From the NCBI GenBank assembly GCA_023459055.1, contig JAEWVR010000018.1, positions 233,405 through 297,404 on the forward strand: DNA of 64,000 nt. Reading direction: 5' to 3'. Under the pieces are notes generated by a model that ran no database searches, was not told the DNA's origin, and was given only the letters and a program-made list of their open reading frames with translations. Source of the stretch: Fibrobacterota bacterium. Its GTDB lineage: Bacteria > Fibrobacterota > Chitinivibrionia > Chitinivibrionales > Chitinispirillaceae. Of this stretch, positions 9,282 to 18,968 are shown piece by piece; positions within the stretch are counted from its first letter, which is position 1, and the number at the start of each line of letters is the position of its first letter. Position numbers and translations under genes: made by a program.

Positions 9282-9507
9282 ATTGGTTTGACATTTAATA
9301 CTGGAATGGTATATTGAAATATGCGATATTAAATCGTCCCAGTTGGCCAAGCGTTTACATTCTCATGCGTTAATAAATTTGAGTTCAACTGTAAAGGTAG
9401 AATCTCCGGTGATTGTTGCATGTACCTGTTGTGATTCGATACCACTGGAGTTAACTACAAGGACATCTGTTACTGAAGAGCGTTTCTTTGCAGATGTTAC
9501 CTTCAAA

Positions 9508-10353
9508 TCACTTCTTTACAATTTCAACCCGGCGGTTTTTTGACCGCCCATCCTCAGTACGATTATCAGCAACGGGCTTCTCCTGCCCCCATCCGATCGA
9601 AGACAATCGTTCCTTATTAATTCCTTTAGTAATCAAAAAATCTATTACTGCTTTTGCACGTTGTTCAGAAAGTTTTTTATTGCCTGCAGCATCCCCAACA
9701 TTGTCAGTATGCCCTTCAATACTCACTTTTAATGAAGCATTGTTTTTTAACAAATTAAATATTTCGTTAACAATATCCTGAGATTCTGGTTTTATGGTCG
9801 ATTTACCAGTATCAAACAGTATATCAAGAGCAATGTACCCCTTGGTATTCAATGCGTCCAGGATGTCCTTAGCCTGTATTGCCTGAACCATAGCTTCTTT
9901 TTCCACAACAACTACTTCATAATCAGGTTGAGAAACAGTTATTTTTATCCAAACTTCATTTTTGCCTTTCGTGACTTTAGCGCAGATAAAGCTATATGAA
10001 TTATTCTGTTCTACTACTTTACCTATAATTTTAGCGTTTATCTGTTTCAATGCATTCTCATAATTTCTGAATATTTGCAATGCGGAGGGTTCTACTGCAT
10101 CTGAATTTAATTGATAGTTATAATAGAAAAATTTACCCTCAACCGTTTCAGTCTTTGCATCATCAGAAGTACTGTTTTCAACGGTGAAATTATACGCATC
10201 AAATTGTTTAGAATCGCATTCTGCGATATAATAATCCGGCATACGATTAAACATCGGGTAATCTTTACACCCTTCGGAATCTTCATTAGCATTTGAAAAA
10301 GTAATTGCTAAAAGAACAGAACCTGAAAACAACAACAATTTTGAATGTTTCAC
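9508..10353 (-). CDS. OmpA-family outer membrane/peptidoglycan-associated protein
   Basis: Secreted protein whose C-terminal third is an OmpA-like peptidoglycan-binding domain: FDTGKSTIKPES, then IEGHTDNVG and LSEQRAKAVIDFL, ending in NRRVEIVKK. The N-terminal region after the signal peptide has the Cys-containing pattern EGCKDYPMFNRMPDYYI, seen in OmpA-family proteins of the Bacteroidetes group. I chose the GTG at 10353: it gives a classical signal peptide ending near TFSNA and has AGGA 8 nt upstream. The same frame is open to 10437. It likely links the envelope to the cell wall. Confidence 0.85.
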   Translation of the reverse strand: MKHSKLLLFSGSVLLAITFSNANEDSEGCKDYPMFNRMPDYYIAECDSKQFDAYNFTVENSTSDDAKTETVEGKFFYYNYQLNSDAVEPSALQIFRNYENALKQINAKIIGKVVEQNNSYSFICAKVTKGKNEVWIKITVSQPDYEVVVVEKEAMVQAIQAKDILDALNTKGYIALDILFDTGKSTIKPESQDIVNEIFNLLKNNASLKVSIEGHTDNVGDAAGNKKLSEQRAKAVIDFLITKGINKERLSSIGWGQEKPVADNRTEDGRSKNRRVEIVKK

Positions 10354-10872
10354 GCTTCTTTTCCTGAATTGACTGTTAGAGAATGGAATTGTAATCATAC
10401 ATTTATATATTTCAGAATCAAATTTTACAAGTGTCACTAAATTAATATAATAATTATAAATCGTATCACCAATTCAAAACAAATGCAATTTTTTTTGCCT
10501 AAACTCTGATACCAGTTTTAATTTAGCAGGATTTTCCCAATTTTAATTATCTTCTAATAATGAAAAAATCTATACTTTAAACCTGTAGACGGCTTCAAAA
10601 TATCCTATAGAGACATCTGTTTTTCACTCACTACTAAGCCGCGATCTTGTGGTTGTCATTCATTCTCAGCAATAATTATCAAAAAAATAGTGATGTTCAA
10701 TTGTGAGTATTTGGTATTAATGTTGATATCAAGATCGGCCAGTTATTATTACGAATCTTTCACGTCATACTATCTGTGTCCGTAAAATAAATTATTAGAC
10801 CGTTTCGGTCTAAGTTTCATTTTTTTCCTAAATTTAATTAATTATAACAGGATTCCAGTCTTCCTCTCAGAA
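10354..10872. other. Gene-less stretch between the OmpA-like gene and miaA
   Basis: About 500 bp of AT-rich sequence that probably holds the promoter of the OmpA-like gene and the end of the miaA transcript. Apart from the small hairpin at 10795-10813 I see no coding frame or RNA gene. Confidence 0.5.
10795..10813 (-). terminator. Possible terminator of miaA
   Basis: Seven-bp perfect stem TTAGACC/GGTCTAA with a 5-nt loop, about 60 bp past the miaA stop. The tail on the minus strand is AT-rich rather than a pure T run, so this is tentative. Confidence 0.4.
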
Positions 10873-11820
10873 TCAGCTGGTTTTCGAGGTGCCCTCTGAA
10901 AGCGGCAAAATAAGCTCATCACGCAAAATATCCATGGCCACATCATACCTGGCATTTTCGACCCAGTGCACCGTACACCCCCTTCGCTCCATCCCGCGAA
11001 ACCATGTTTCCTGCCGTTTTGACAGCTGGTGAATTGCAATTTTTAACTTGTCAACCATTTCATCATACGACACCTCATTGTCAATATATTGCGAAATAAA
11101 TTTATACTCCATTCCGAACATCGAAAAACGTTCACGCGAGATACCACTGTCAAGAATCCGCTGAACTTCATCAATCATACCCGCGTTTAATCTGTCGGCA
11201 AGTCGTTTGTCAATACGCTCCCAAAGTAATGACCGTTCCCACATTGTACACATTATAACGCTGTCAATTTTTGGTCTGATCTTCGGTACAGTGGTAACAT
11301 TACTGCGGTAGTGAGCAATCTCAAGTGCACGGATTATTCGTTTTTTACTGCACAGGTCTGTTTTCTTGTACAGATCGGGCGCACACATTTCAAGTTCGCG
11401 TGCCAGTGAATCTTTTTCTCTCTCCCTACACCTGTTTCTAAAATCTGCATCTTCAGGAATTGACGGCAAATCATATCCTTTTAATACAGCCTCAATGTAA
11501 AGACCTGTTCCACCGGTAAGAATGCCATATACATTGCGTTTTTTTACAGAATCATACACTGCATAAAAATCATCGATATAATTATGCAATGTATAAATAG
11601 TTTCCGGTTCGCAGATATCAATAAGGTGATACGGAATCGCAAACGAATCGTCATGATATTCGTCCAGATCCTTACCGGTACCGATATCCATACCACGATA
11701 CACCTGCCGCGAATCAACCGATATGATTTCGCCACCAATGCTTTTTGCAATAGCTACGGCAAGTGAGGTCTTCCCTGATGCCGTTGGTCCGCATACTACT
11801 ACTAACTTTTTATTATACAT
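10873..11820 (-). CDS. miaA: tRNA dimethylallyltransferase
   Basis: Transfers a dimethylallyl group to A37 of tRNAs that read UNN codons. P-loop GPTASGKTS (residues 11-19), the conserved DSRQVYRGMDIGTGK (about 36-50) and GGTGLYIEAVLKG (about 101-113) identify it. The length of 315 residues is normal. It is the only gene of its transcription unit; no hfq or mutL neighbour is present. Confidence 0.96.
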   Translation of the reverse strand: MYNKKLVVVCGPTASGKTSLAVAIAKSIGGEIISVDSRQVYRGMDIGTGKDLDEYHDDSFAIPYHLIDICEPETIYTLHNYIDDFYAVYDSVKKRNVYGILTGGTGLYIEAVLKGYDLPSIPEDADFRNRCREREKDSLARELEMCAPDLYKKTDLCSKKRIIRALEIAHYRSNVTTVPKIRPKIDSVIMCTMWERSLLWERIDKRLADRLNAGMIDEVQRILDSGISRERFSMFGMEYKFISQYIDNEVSYDEMVDKLKIAIHQLSKRQETWFRGMERRGCTVHWVENARYDVAMDILRDELILPLSEGTSKTS

Positions 11821-12051
11821 ACAATTGCAAATAAACTTTCTTCACGTTTCAGTTAATCGTAACGGTTATATTTTCATTACATTACTACTTTATCTTGCCC
11901 TTGAATTACCATAACCATATAATTTAACCGTAACTGTATCATATTTTTTACGTAATCATTTATCGGCGGTAATCATGTAATAAAATACAATTTTGCCACT
12001 TACTGTTGTGATGAATGGTTTCGCAGAGCCAATAACCAAGATAGTCAGAGT

Positions 12052-13761
12052 ATGGAATACACCGAACAATTTGAAAAAGCACTCACTGCATACAAGAACG
12101 AACCCGAAAAGCCGGGAGTATTTGATTCTCCCTTCTGGTCAATGCTGATTGAAAAAATCTGTGATGAAATACATATGCACGGAACAATCGATACAATACT
12201 AAAGCAATGTACCTGCCTTCTTAATTATGGTATATGTAAAGAGATCATCAGTAGTGTAACTGATATAACCGGTAATATTGAGAATTTCCCGGTAAAAAAC
12301 AGTCCGCTGCCGATAGTTACTTTTTCCCAGTGGATTACCGATCAGGCAAACAAGATCCGTCAACTTGACAAAAAAGATGCATTTACAAAAGAACTTCGTA
12401 CGAATCAGATTCTGCTATCAAAATACAACAGAGAGCTTCAGGGAGTACGCAACCAGCGAAATGAAAAAATTCAGGAACTTGCAGAACATTCACAATCTCC
12501 GAATATTAAAAATGACCTTCAAAAAATAATGAATGATCTTTCGATAATTGACAGTCTTCAAATAGAGTGTTTCAGAATCCGTAAAGCACTTACAAAAGGT
12601 ACATTTTATTCTGTAGATCAGAAAAGAGAAAATGCCGGTCGGGAAAACCAATTGACAAAGTCACTGGATCAGATAAAATCATTTCTCGACTGTTATCCAT
12701 CAAGTGATCTTGTCACCGAAATCCGTCATACGATTTCATCAACAGCCGAACAGATTCAGAAGATAATCGAGCTTGAACTCATCATCGAGAAGAATCAGAC
12801 AGATATTGATACTGTCCAGAAGGCACAGGCTGAATTTTCACCAATTGAATTTGAGAACAAAATTCGTGAAGAACTGGAACATATCCGCGATATGACACGT
12901 TTAAGTTCAAAACGAATGCATCTGGATAACTGCCCGATACTCACTGATGGGAAAAAGTACTTTTCTTACTCAAAATTATTTGAATGTCTGAACCGGATCC
13001 TCGAATTTGATCCTTTACTGTTCAAGAATGATCGAGTCTCCATAGTAGGAAAGCCTGTAATTCTGGTTGTTCCCGGAAGCGGCAATGCTGTGTACGACTG
13101 GAAAAACAATCTTATTCTTATTCCTTTACAATACACAACAGACAATCCCATGATCTCAATCAGTTCCGGTATGATAGAATACCGTCTTGATACTGACGAA
13201 GACAAACTAATGCTCAACTCCTACAATGAACTTCCGGAGTATAAGTCTATTCGCTCTACAATTCAACTAAAGTCCCAGTTAACAAAAGATTACACGACAT
13301 GGATGACCCAGGAGTATCTTGGCTATCGTGTACTTCCCAGGAATGTCAAGGAGTGGTTCGAACATGATATCGGACCTAACAAAAACGAAATCTTTGTACC
13401 GCATCCCTACCAGACCTATAATTTCTCATCAACGGATTTCAACAAACTTCTCAAGTCCACCGATGAAAAAATCTGTGGCAGTAGTATTGATAATGCGACT
13501 AATGATGATCTTTGGATAGGCAGTATTATGTGGTATCATCAGGGAAACATGCAACGGGCATATGAATTACTTCACGCCTTGTGCAGCAGAAATGTTGACA
13601 TACCAATGGCCTATTATAACTACGCCCTTGTTGCGTCAAAGGTTTTCCAGAAAACCAATGCAATAAAAGCCTATACTGAGTTCATGAATCGACTTCCCCA
13701 GTGCTGGTGGACTCGCGTTGCAGGTGATCATTTACGTACGCTTCAAAGCAGTGGAACCTGA
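12052..13761 (+). CDS. Unknown cytoplasmic protein with coiled coil and TPR-like tail
   Basis: A 569-residue protein I cannot assign to a family. It has no signal peptide or membrane segment. Residues about 110-290 are charged and heptad-like, predicted coiled coil. A globular region follows (about 310-450) with VVPGSGNAVYDW near 343-354. The C-terminal 80 residues (WYHQGNMQRAYELLHAL, then YYNYALVASKVFQKTNAIKAY) resemble two TPR units. The ribosome site before the ATG is weak. The gene stands alone. It may be lineage-specific; a scaffold role is only a guess from the coiled coil and TPR. Confidence 0.75.
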   Translation: MEYTEQFEKALTAYKNEPEKPGVFDSPFWSMLIEKICDEIHMHGTIDTILKQCTCLLNYGICKEIISSVTDITGNIENFPVKNSPLPIVTFSQWITDQANKIRQLDKKDAFTKELRTNQILLSKYNRELQGVRNQRNEKIQELAEHSQSPNIKNDLQKIMNDLSIIDSLQIECFRIRKALTKGTFYSVDQKRENAGRENQLTKSLDQIKSFLDCYPSSDLVTEIRHTISSTAEQIQKIIELELIIEKNQTDIDTVQKAQAEFSPIEFENKIREELEHIRDMTRLSSKRMHLDNCPILTDGKKYFSYSKLFECLNRILEFDPLLFKNDRVSIVGKPVILVVPGSGNAVYDWKNNLILIPLQYTTDNPMISISSGMIEYRLDTDEDKLMLNSYNELPEYKSIRSTIQLKSQLTKDYTTWMTQEYLGYRVLPRNVKEWFEHDIGPNKNEIFVPHPYQTYNFSSTDFNKLLKSTDEKICGSSIDNATNDDLWIGSIMWYHQGNMQRAYELLHALCSRNVDIPMAYYNYALVASKVFQKTNAIKAYTEFMNRLPQCWWTRVAGDHLRTLQSSGT

Positions 13762-14021
13762 CAGGAATCTCATTTCTTCAGATAACAATCGCTATCTGAC
13801 AATGGCTGCAGCAACCTCATTTGACAAGCCCTTGATAAACACTACTCATTTTATCAATAGTATCAGCAACAATTGCATTTTTAAAGATTACTGGTTTTTA
13901 TGTTCAAGATACCAGAATGATGCTGATTCTGTTAGATTTTGCTATTGATATCACCGGAACCTATTTTAACACTTATAAGGCAATCACGCCACGTATCACA
14001 CTCTACCAGAAGGCGATCGCA

Positions 14022-14642
14022 ATGAAAAACACACTACTTCTGACAATGTTATTTTTGTTAACAGTTGGAGTATCACTCTGTGCTGCTGCAAATTCTGATT
14101 CACAAATCGGCATTAAAATCCGGATGGGCGGGCGATTTGACAATGTGCGAAAATGTGTCGCAAGCCAGCCGGGAACCAAAGGCGGCATAGCTGCCGATAT
14201 CTCCCTGTTTGCCGAAACACCGCTTTCAGAGAAGGCATCACTCCATGTCGATCTTCCGGTAATGCGCCCGATACTTTTTGCACTCGCATTCAAGATGCTT
14301 CAGTTTGAACCATCCGTTTCGTGGCGGTTTACCAATACAAATCCTGACACGAAAAATGGTTTTACCTATGGCCCGATGCTCGGTTTTTCTCTCCATTACG
14401 GTCCCGACTACACCTATGATGCCAAACCGGATACGGCAAAGCATGCTTTTTTCGCCCTCGGTCCAACTATTGGAGGATATGCAGGTTACACATTCAGCAG
14501 ATCATCCGGGCAACCACGATTCTCACTTGGTGTATCACCCTATGTTACTCCGCTTTTCAGTGTGAATGATCCGGATAAACGAAAAGGTGTAGTCATTGGC
14601 GGTCTTCTGGATGCAGCGTTCTATTTCAAACGGGACAAATAG
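14022..14642 (+). CDS. Secreted protein, probably a small outer-membrane beta-barrel
   Basis: From the ATG at 14022 the protein has a clean signal peptide (MKNTLLLTMLFLLTVGVSLC, cut near CAAA) followed by about 185 residues of alternating polar and hydrophobic strands rich in Gly, Phe and Tyr. It ends in DAAFYFKRDK. That pattern suits an outer-membrane barrel, but no named family is recognised. The frame opens 35 codons earlier, but the upstream part lacks a signal sequence and would bury the one described here. Confidence 0.65.
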   Translation: MKNTLLLTMLFLLTVGVSLCAAANSDSQIGIKIRMGGRFDNVRKCVASQPGTKGGIAADISLFAETPLSEKASLHVDLPVMRPILFALAFKMLQFEPSVSWRFTNTNPDTKNGFTYGPMLGFSLHYGPDYTYDAKPDTAKHAFFALGPTIGGYAGYTFSRSSGQPRFSLGVSPYVTPLFSVNDPDKRKGVVIGGLLDAAFYFKRDK

Positions 14643-14773
14643 ACTGTTATTTTTTTGTTGAAATGGGTGTATCTCATAAAAACAGCGCATAAGTTTCTTT
14701 CGTAAAGAAAACAATCCCCTTGAACGTATACATAAATAAGTGCACAATATGAATATGGACATTGGAGGAACTT

Positions 14774-15286
14774 ATGCGTATACTAAACACACTAGTGATC
14801 TTCGTAACAGCACTGTTTTATGTCTCCTGCAGCAACGACTTCTCCATGACCAGGCAAACGCTAAAACCACAAATTACTCCTGATTCAGAAAAAGCCACAC
14901 TCGTTATATACCGTGGAACATCATTTGGTTACGGAATGACAATGGCCACCTATCTTGATAACAGGTTCGTCGGCCAAACCCGAGGTGCATCATACTTTAT
15001 CACCAAAGCAGAACCGGGTATACGACACTTAACCGGTATTGCAGAAAAAAACATTAATCACCGGTTATCGCTTGAGGCAGGAAAGATTTACTACATCAAT
15101 CAAGGGATCTATCCGGGAGTATTTCTGGCCGAAAGTAAAATAGTAGTTTCAGATGAACATCATTTTTTAAAGCGGTTAAAAAATCTGACCTTCTACTACA
15201 ACAGGCATGATCCACATCAGCAGGCTTTCATCAGCCGTTTCCTGCGTGTGGCCGGGGTGACATTCCGGTTTGATATGACCAGTTGA
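14774..15286 (+). CDS. Small DUF2846-like lipoprotein
   Basis: Start set at the ATG at 14774, with GGAGG 5 nt upstream. The N-terminal hydrophobic segment ends in FYVSCSND, a slightly off-consensus lipobox with Cys near residue 19. The body resembles DUF2846-type proteins: ATLVIYRGTSFGYG, then a strand pair with YFITKAEPGIRHLTG and LEAGKIYYINQG. It probably sits on the envelope; the function of this fold is not known. It has no operon partner. Confidence 0.65.
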   Translation: MRILNTLVIFVTALFYVSCSNDFSMTRQTLKPQITPDSEKATLVIYRGTSFGYGMTMATYLDNRFVGQTRGASYFITKAEPGIRHLTGIAEKNINHRLSLEAGKIYYINQGIYPGVFLAESKIVVSDEHHFLKRLKNLTFYYNRHDPHQQAFISRFLRVAGVTFRFDMTS

Positions 15287-15393
15287 CTATATGAAGTATA
15301 TACATTCAACTATCGTTCTGTTCCGGTAAGCCGGTTTTATAGTGATTTAGAAAATATAGATATAATCAGAAAAACACCGTCTGACTAGAGCTT

Positions 15394-15891
15394 TCAGGTA
15401 AGCTCTCTCAAACCGGCACCAGTAAGACATTGCTTTACATATGGATGTAGTGACAAATCAATGGTGTTTACCCATCGCCAGTCTTCGTGATGACTATCAA
15501 GAACGGGCGAAAAATCCGGATCTTCAGGATAGACAAAGAAACAGCTATTGATACTATGCACTGCAATTCCGCAAGGGCCATCATCGAAAATCGTTTCATC
15601 GGTATGTACAATCGGACCGACATGGACCCGAATCCCGACTTCATCAAGAGCTTTACGTTTTGCTGTTGCAATCATTGTTTCACCCTTGATCACCCGCCCG
15701 CCAGGAACCCACCATTCACCTTGAGCCGGGGCATCCATACGTTTAACAAGTAGAACACTTCCGTGTGAAACAAGCGCAATATCAACGCAGGCGATCGGCA
15801 TATTGATTAATATCTGATTGTAAAGTTCCTGTGGAATAAATCTTGGTATATCACTCTGTGGTATTGAACTGTTAATCATAAGGTTCCCCAT
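15394..15891 (-). CDS. Nudix hydrolase, GDP-mannose mannosyl hydrolase type
   Basis: Likely hydrolyses a GDP-sugar. The stretch DAPAQGEWWVPGGRVIKGET (residues 53-72) matches the GDPMH (Gmm) branch. Its Nudix box departs from consensus: the usual Arg-Glu pair is Arg-Lys (residues 79-80) and the Glu-Glu pair is Asp-Glu. A changed Nudix box is a known trait of GDPMH enzymes, which transfer attack to the sugar carbon. Substrate is inferred from this branch only. A near-consensus promoter lies 87 bp upstream. No mannose genes are adjacent. Confidence 0.8.
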   Translation of the reverse strand: MGNLMINSSIPQSDIPRFIPQELYNQILINMPIACVDIALVSHGSVLLVKRMDAPAQGEWWVPGGRVIKGETMIATAKRKALDEVGIRVHVGPIVHTDETIFDDGPCGIAVHSINSCFFVYPEDPDFSPVLDSHHEDWRWVNTIDLSLHPYVKQCLTGAGLRELT

Positions 15892-15977
15892 TTGTTTTAA
15901 GCTGATAGCCAGATACCTGCAGCAAATATGTACTCAAACTTTTTTACTTAAAAGTTCAATTTATTGTGTGTTTTTAC

Positions 15978-16006
15978 AGTATACAATTATTTTATTACAA
16001 TGTCAA
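15978..16006 (-). promoter_or_regulatory. Sigma-70-type promoter of the Nudix gene
   Basis: On the minus strand, TTGACA, a spacer of exactly 17 bp, then TATACT, pointing at the Nudix gene whose start is about 80 bp downstream. This is the best promoter match I saw in the window. Confidence 0.7.
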
Positions 16007-16364
16007 AATGTGCTGCAAAGTGGCTATCAATAAATCGGCCTTGCCGTTCCTTACACTTTGTCTGTACGATTGCATTCTTATTGAGCTGCGAGTCTGCGAA
16101 GTATCACCTTTTCTTCAGAGGAACATTTACTTTGCAGAACCGTTTTTTAAGATCTTTCTGTAAATCACGTTCCTTTCAAATCAGTAAATATCTTTGTAAA
16201 CACACAACTTTTTTATCATTTTTTCCTTGTTTTCAAGAATCTGTTTTTGTAAATCTTTTCTGTCTTTACACTCTAAACTTTTTCTTGCTTTCAAGCCTTA
16301 TCCACGCTGCCCAATGCTGTCCCCACTTATTTAAACAGAGATGACTTCAGCTATAACTGATCTT

Positions 16365-16560
16365 TCGAAGCTCTATCACACAGCGTTCATGTTTGCAATC
16401 TACGCTTCGCGCTTTGGTTACCCTAACGCGCAAGACTCGCTTGCAGGTGCTGGTTAGGCTTTACTGCACGGGACTTACACCCGTTGGATTCCATTCGTAT
16501 ATTTCAGTAACATCATCCTTGATGTTACATTCCAATACGCCAGACTTTGGCTGGTGCCAT
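16365..16560 (-). mobile_element. Possible group II intron domain I fragment
   Basis: Read on the minus strand, the segment contains AACGGGTGTAAGTCCCGTG and, about 80 nt later, CGCGAAGCGTAGATTGCAA, phrases that resemble domain I of bacterial group II introns. Paired arms CCTAAC/GTTAGG and GCAAG/CTTGC lie between them. I find no domain V nearby and no reverse transcriptase frame, so this would be a truncated relic. Identification rests on remembered sequence pattern only. Confidence 0.4.
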
Positions 16561-16899
16561 TAAAATATTCATTTTGTAATCGTTTAAAAATGAAGAGGTT
16601 ACAGTGACCAAGTATTTTATTCTGCTTGTGCTCTCTGAGGTCCGACCCTGGTCGAGGTAAAAAAAACAACTTCATTTTCAATAATCTTAACGTATATTAC
16701 AACTGTAAAAATGATTACAAATGGATTTGAATGCATGCCGCATCGATATGGGTGGGGTGTTGCTTTTCTATACTAAAGATTTATAAAGTAATAATGGGCA
16801 TTAACATAATAAGTTATTTTTTTTATAAAAGCGTTCTAAGTATTATTTCAAATTGGTTTGGGTAATATTTAAACAATGACATAATAACAAGGAGTTTTC

Positions 16900-18648
16900 A
16901 TGAAGCTAAATCAAATATTTCTGATTGGTTTATTATTTACTTCAAGTGTGTTTGCTGCACCCGTTTCAGAAACACTTAAGGTGGGAAGTGATCAACGAAA
17001 GATGCTCACCTATGTGCCTTCGGGCCTTGAACCGGGATCTCCGTTGATTATTTCCATACATGGAATGGACCAAGACCCAAATTACCAGCACACGAATACC
17101 CGGTGGGACCAAGTGGCGGATACTGCCCGTTTTGCTGTGGTATACCCCCAGTCCATGCAATCCGGATTTTCTACATGGGACATCAACACCAAGAGTACAT
17201 CGAATAAAGATATTCAGTTTTTCCTCGCTATTATTGACGATATGGAAAAACGTTATCAGATTGATCGTAACCGGGTTTACCTTGGAGGATTTTCCATGGG
17301 CGGCATGATCAGTTATCTTGCAATGGGAGTCATTGCTGACAAAATTGCCGCCTTTGCTCCTATCTCGGGTTACCTTATGGGGGGTGATTCTTATCAGAGC
17401 TCTCGCCCCATTCCCATTATTCATTCACATGGAACTAAAGATGGTGTTGTGAGCTATGACGGAGTTGCTAATATTATATCAGGATGGCGGAAGCGAAATG
17501 GTTGTCCAGACCAAGCAACAACGACACAACCCAAGTCCGGTACAACACGCAACTTCTGGGGCCCGTGCGATGAAGGGGTGGACATGGTTTTAGTGACAAT
17601 ACAAGGAAAGGACCATGAACCTTCTGGTACGAGTGTTGAAATCTGGAACTTTGTTAAAAATTATTCCTTGGGTTCTGCAGGGTTTGGTTTTAAGACAAAA
17701 GCAAAAATTTCTTTGGATCCGGGCGTAACTCAAGTTGCAACACTCGAAACCAATGGCGAAGGGACAGTTTCTTTTTCCATTAGTGGAGGCGCTGATAAAG
17801 ATAAGTTTGTCCTCGATGGAAGCAACTTGAGCTTTAAAGAGGCTCCAGCCTATCAAGCGAGCGGCTCCAATCAATACGCGGTCTCCATCACAGCGAAAGT
17901 GGATGATAAAACAGCGACATTGGACATGACAGTTTCTATTTTGAAACCGCAAATGCCTTACAAGGGTACTGCTTGGGCTATACCCGGTAAAATCGAAGCG
18001 GAAGACTATGATGTGGGTTCTGATGAAAATCCGTCTTATTCCGACCTCGGCGGTGGATCTGCTTCAGAACAAACGGATTATCGTGCTGATCGAGTCGATG
18101 TAATCAAGAGCATTGGAAATGGCTACGTTGTTGGGCATACACAAACTGGTGAATGGATGGAGTATACGGTCGATGTGAAAACAGAAGGTGTGTATACCTT
18201 TGAAGCTAATGTTGTTTCCGGAAATGACGGCTCTTCATTCCGCTTGTTCATCGGTGATGAACCGATTACAGAGAATATCACAATTCCAAATACTGATGCC
18301 AATTATGCAACTTATAGCGTGGTCACGGCGAAAACATCAGCGCTCTCCAAAGGTACTCATGTGATTCGACTCGAAATCACAGGAAACTGGGTAGATATTG
18401 ATTGGCTGAATTTCTCCAACGGAACTACAGCCATTGGATATACTCCTGGAAATAATCTCCGTTACCAACCATCAGGTATAAAGACCTATCGTATTTACAA
18501 TTTCCAAGGCGCTTATATGGGAACATTTAATGCATCTGATTTAACTTCATTGAAAAACAAAATACAAAAATCAAATGTGAAACCAGGCGCGTATATGGTG
18601 CGTTCTACAGATGGACATGTGAATAAATTAATTCAAATTAAGAAATAA
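16900..18648 (+). CDS. Secreted esterase (PHB-depolymerase/feruloyl-esterase type) with CBM6
   Basis: Extracellular carbohydrate esterase, probably acting on plant cell wall polysaccharides. Order: signal peptide (1-20), alpha/beta hydrolase of the LpqC/PHB depolymerase family (about 22-255) with nucleophile S132 in GGFSMGG, likely acid D181 and His H239; an Ig-like linker domain (about 260-345); a CBM6 (about 355-510, IEAEDYD at its start, GEWMEYTVDV and DIDWLNFSNG within). The C-terminal 60 residues (YNFQGAYMGTF, then KPGAYMVR) resemble sorting or anchoring tails of Fibrobacter secreted enzymes. AAGGAG precedes the ATG. It is flanked by mobile-element scars. Confidence 0.88.
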   Translation: MKLNQIFLIGLLFTSSVFAAPVSETLKVGSDQRKMLTYVPSGLEPGSPLIISIHGMDQDPNYQHTNTRWDQVADTARFAVVYPQSMQSGFSTWDINTKSTSNKDIQFFLAIIDDMEKRYQIDRNRVYLGGFSMGGMISYLAMGVIADKIAAFAPISGYLMGGDSYQSSRPIPIIHSHGTKDGVVSYDGVANIISGWRKRNGCPDQATTTQPKSGTTRNFWGPCDEGVDMVLVTIQGKDHEPSGTSVEIWNFVKNYSLGSAGFGFKTKAKISLDPGVTQVATLETNGEGTVSFSISGGADKDKFVLDGSNLSFKEAPAYQASGSNQYAVSITAKVDDKTATLDMTVSILKPQMPYKGTAWAIPGKIEAEDYDVGSDENPSYSDLGGGSASEQTDYRADRVDVIKSIGNGYVVGHTQTGEWMEYTVDVKTEGVYTFEANVVSGNDGSSFRLFIGDEPITENITIPNTDANYATYSVVTAKTSALSKGTHVIRLEITGNWVDIDWLNFSNGTTAIGYTPGNNLRYQPSGIKTYRIYNFQGAYMGTFNASDLTSLKNKIQKSNVKPGAYMVRSTDGHVNKLIQIKK

Positions 18649-18690
18649 TTGTTCTGATTTTCTCTCAATAAAACACCAGACACAAATCAC

Positions 18691-18727
18691 AAAAAGATTC
18701 TTCTCTTCACAGGAGAAGGGTCTTTTT
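18691..18727 (+). terminator. Rho-independent terminator of the esterase gene
   Basis: Interrupted hairpin: AAAAAGA and TTCTC on the left arm pair with GAGAA and TCTTTTT on the right arm, with T-rich tail, about 40 bp after the esterase stop. Confidence 0.8.
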
Positions 18728-18968
18728 GCTTTTTATACTGTTAAGCGTTGGTACTGCCGTTTTTAGGTCATTAGAAAGATGAACTTCTGAATCGGCTTCA
18801 TTCACGGTTTTACTTTCGTTTTGATTTGTTTTTCTGGTTGCTGCAGCCTTCAATTTCCAGCCGGGACTCTGCAAGGATTTGGCCTGAACTTCCATCTATG
18901 GCAAGAACATTAATCAAATGAGGAGGAGTATTTAGCAGAAAAAGGAATCTTAAGCAAACTGGTACTAG

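Larger units (their letters stand above)
15892..16899. other. One-kb gene-less stretch upstream of the esterase
   Basis: Holds the Nudix-gene promoter (15978-16006), a possible group II intron domain I fragment (16365-16560) and, at the right end, the AT-rich promoter region of the esterase. A frame at 15964-16344 on the plus strand has Cys/Phe-rich composition of low-complexity T-rich DNA and no ribosome site; I do not regard it as a gene. Confidence 0.6.

Noticed and set aside
15964..16344. Protein-coding gene on the plus strand
   Set aside because: T-rich low-complexity translation full of Cys and Phe, no ribosome site, and it overlaps the promoter of the Nudix gene on the opposite strand.
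16395..16460. attC-like pair CCTAAC/GTTAGG near an integrase remnant
   Set aside because: The arms are only about 45 bp apart and lack the bulged inner boxes of attC; the pairing fits an intron domain I reading better, and no cassette array is present.
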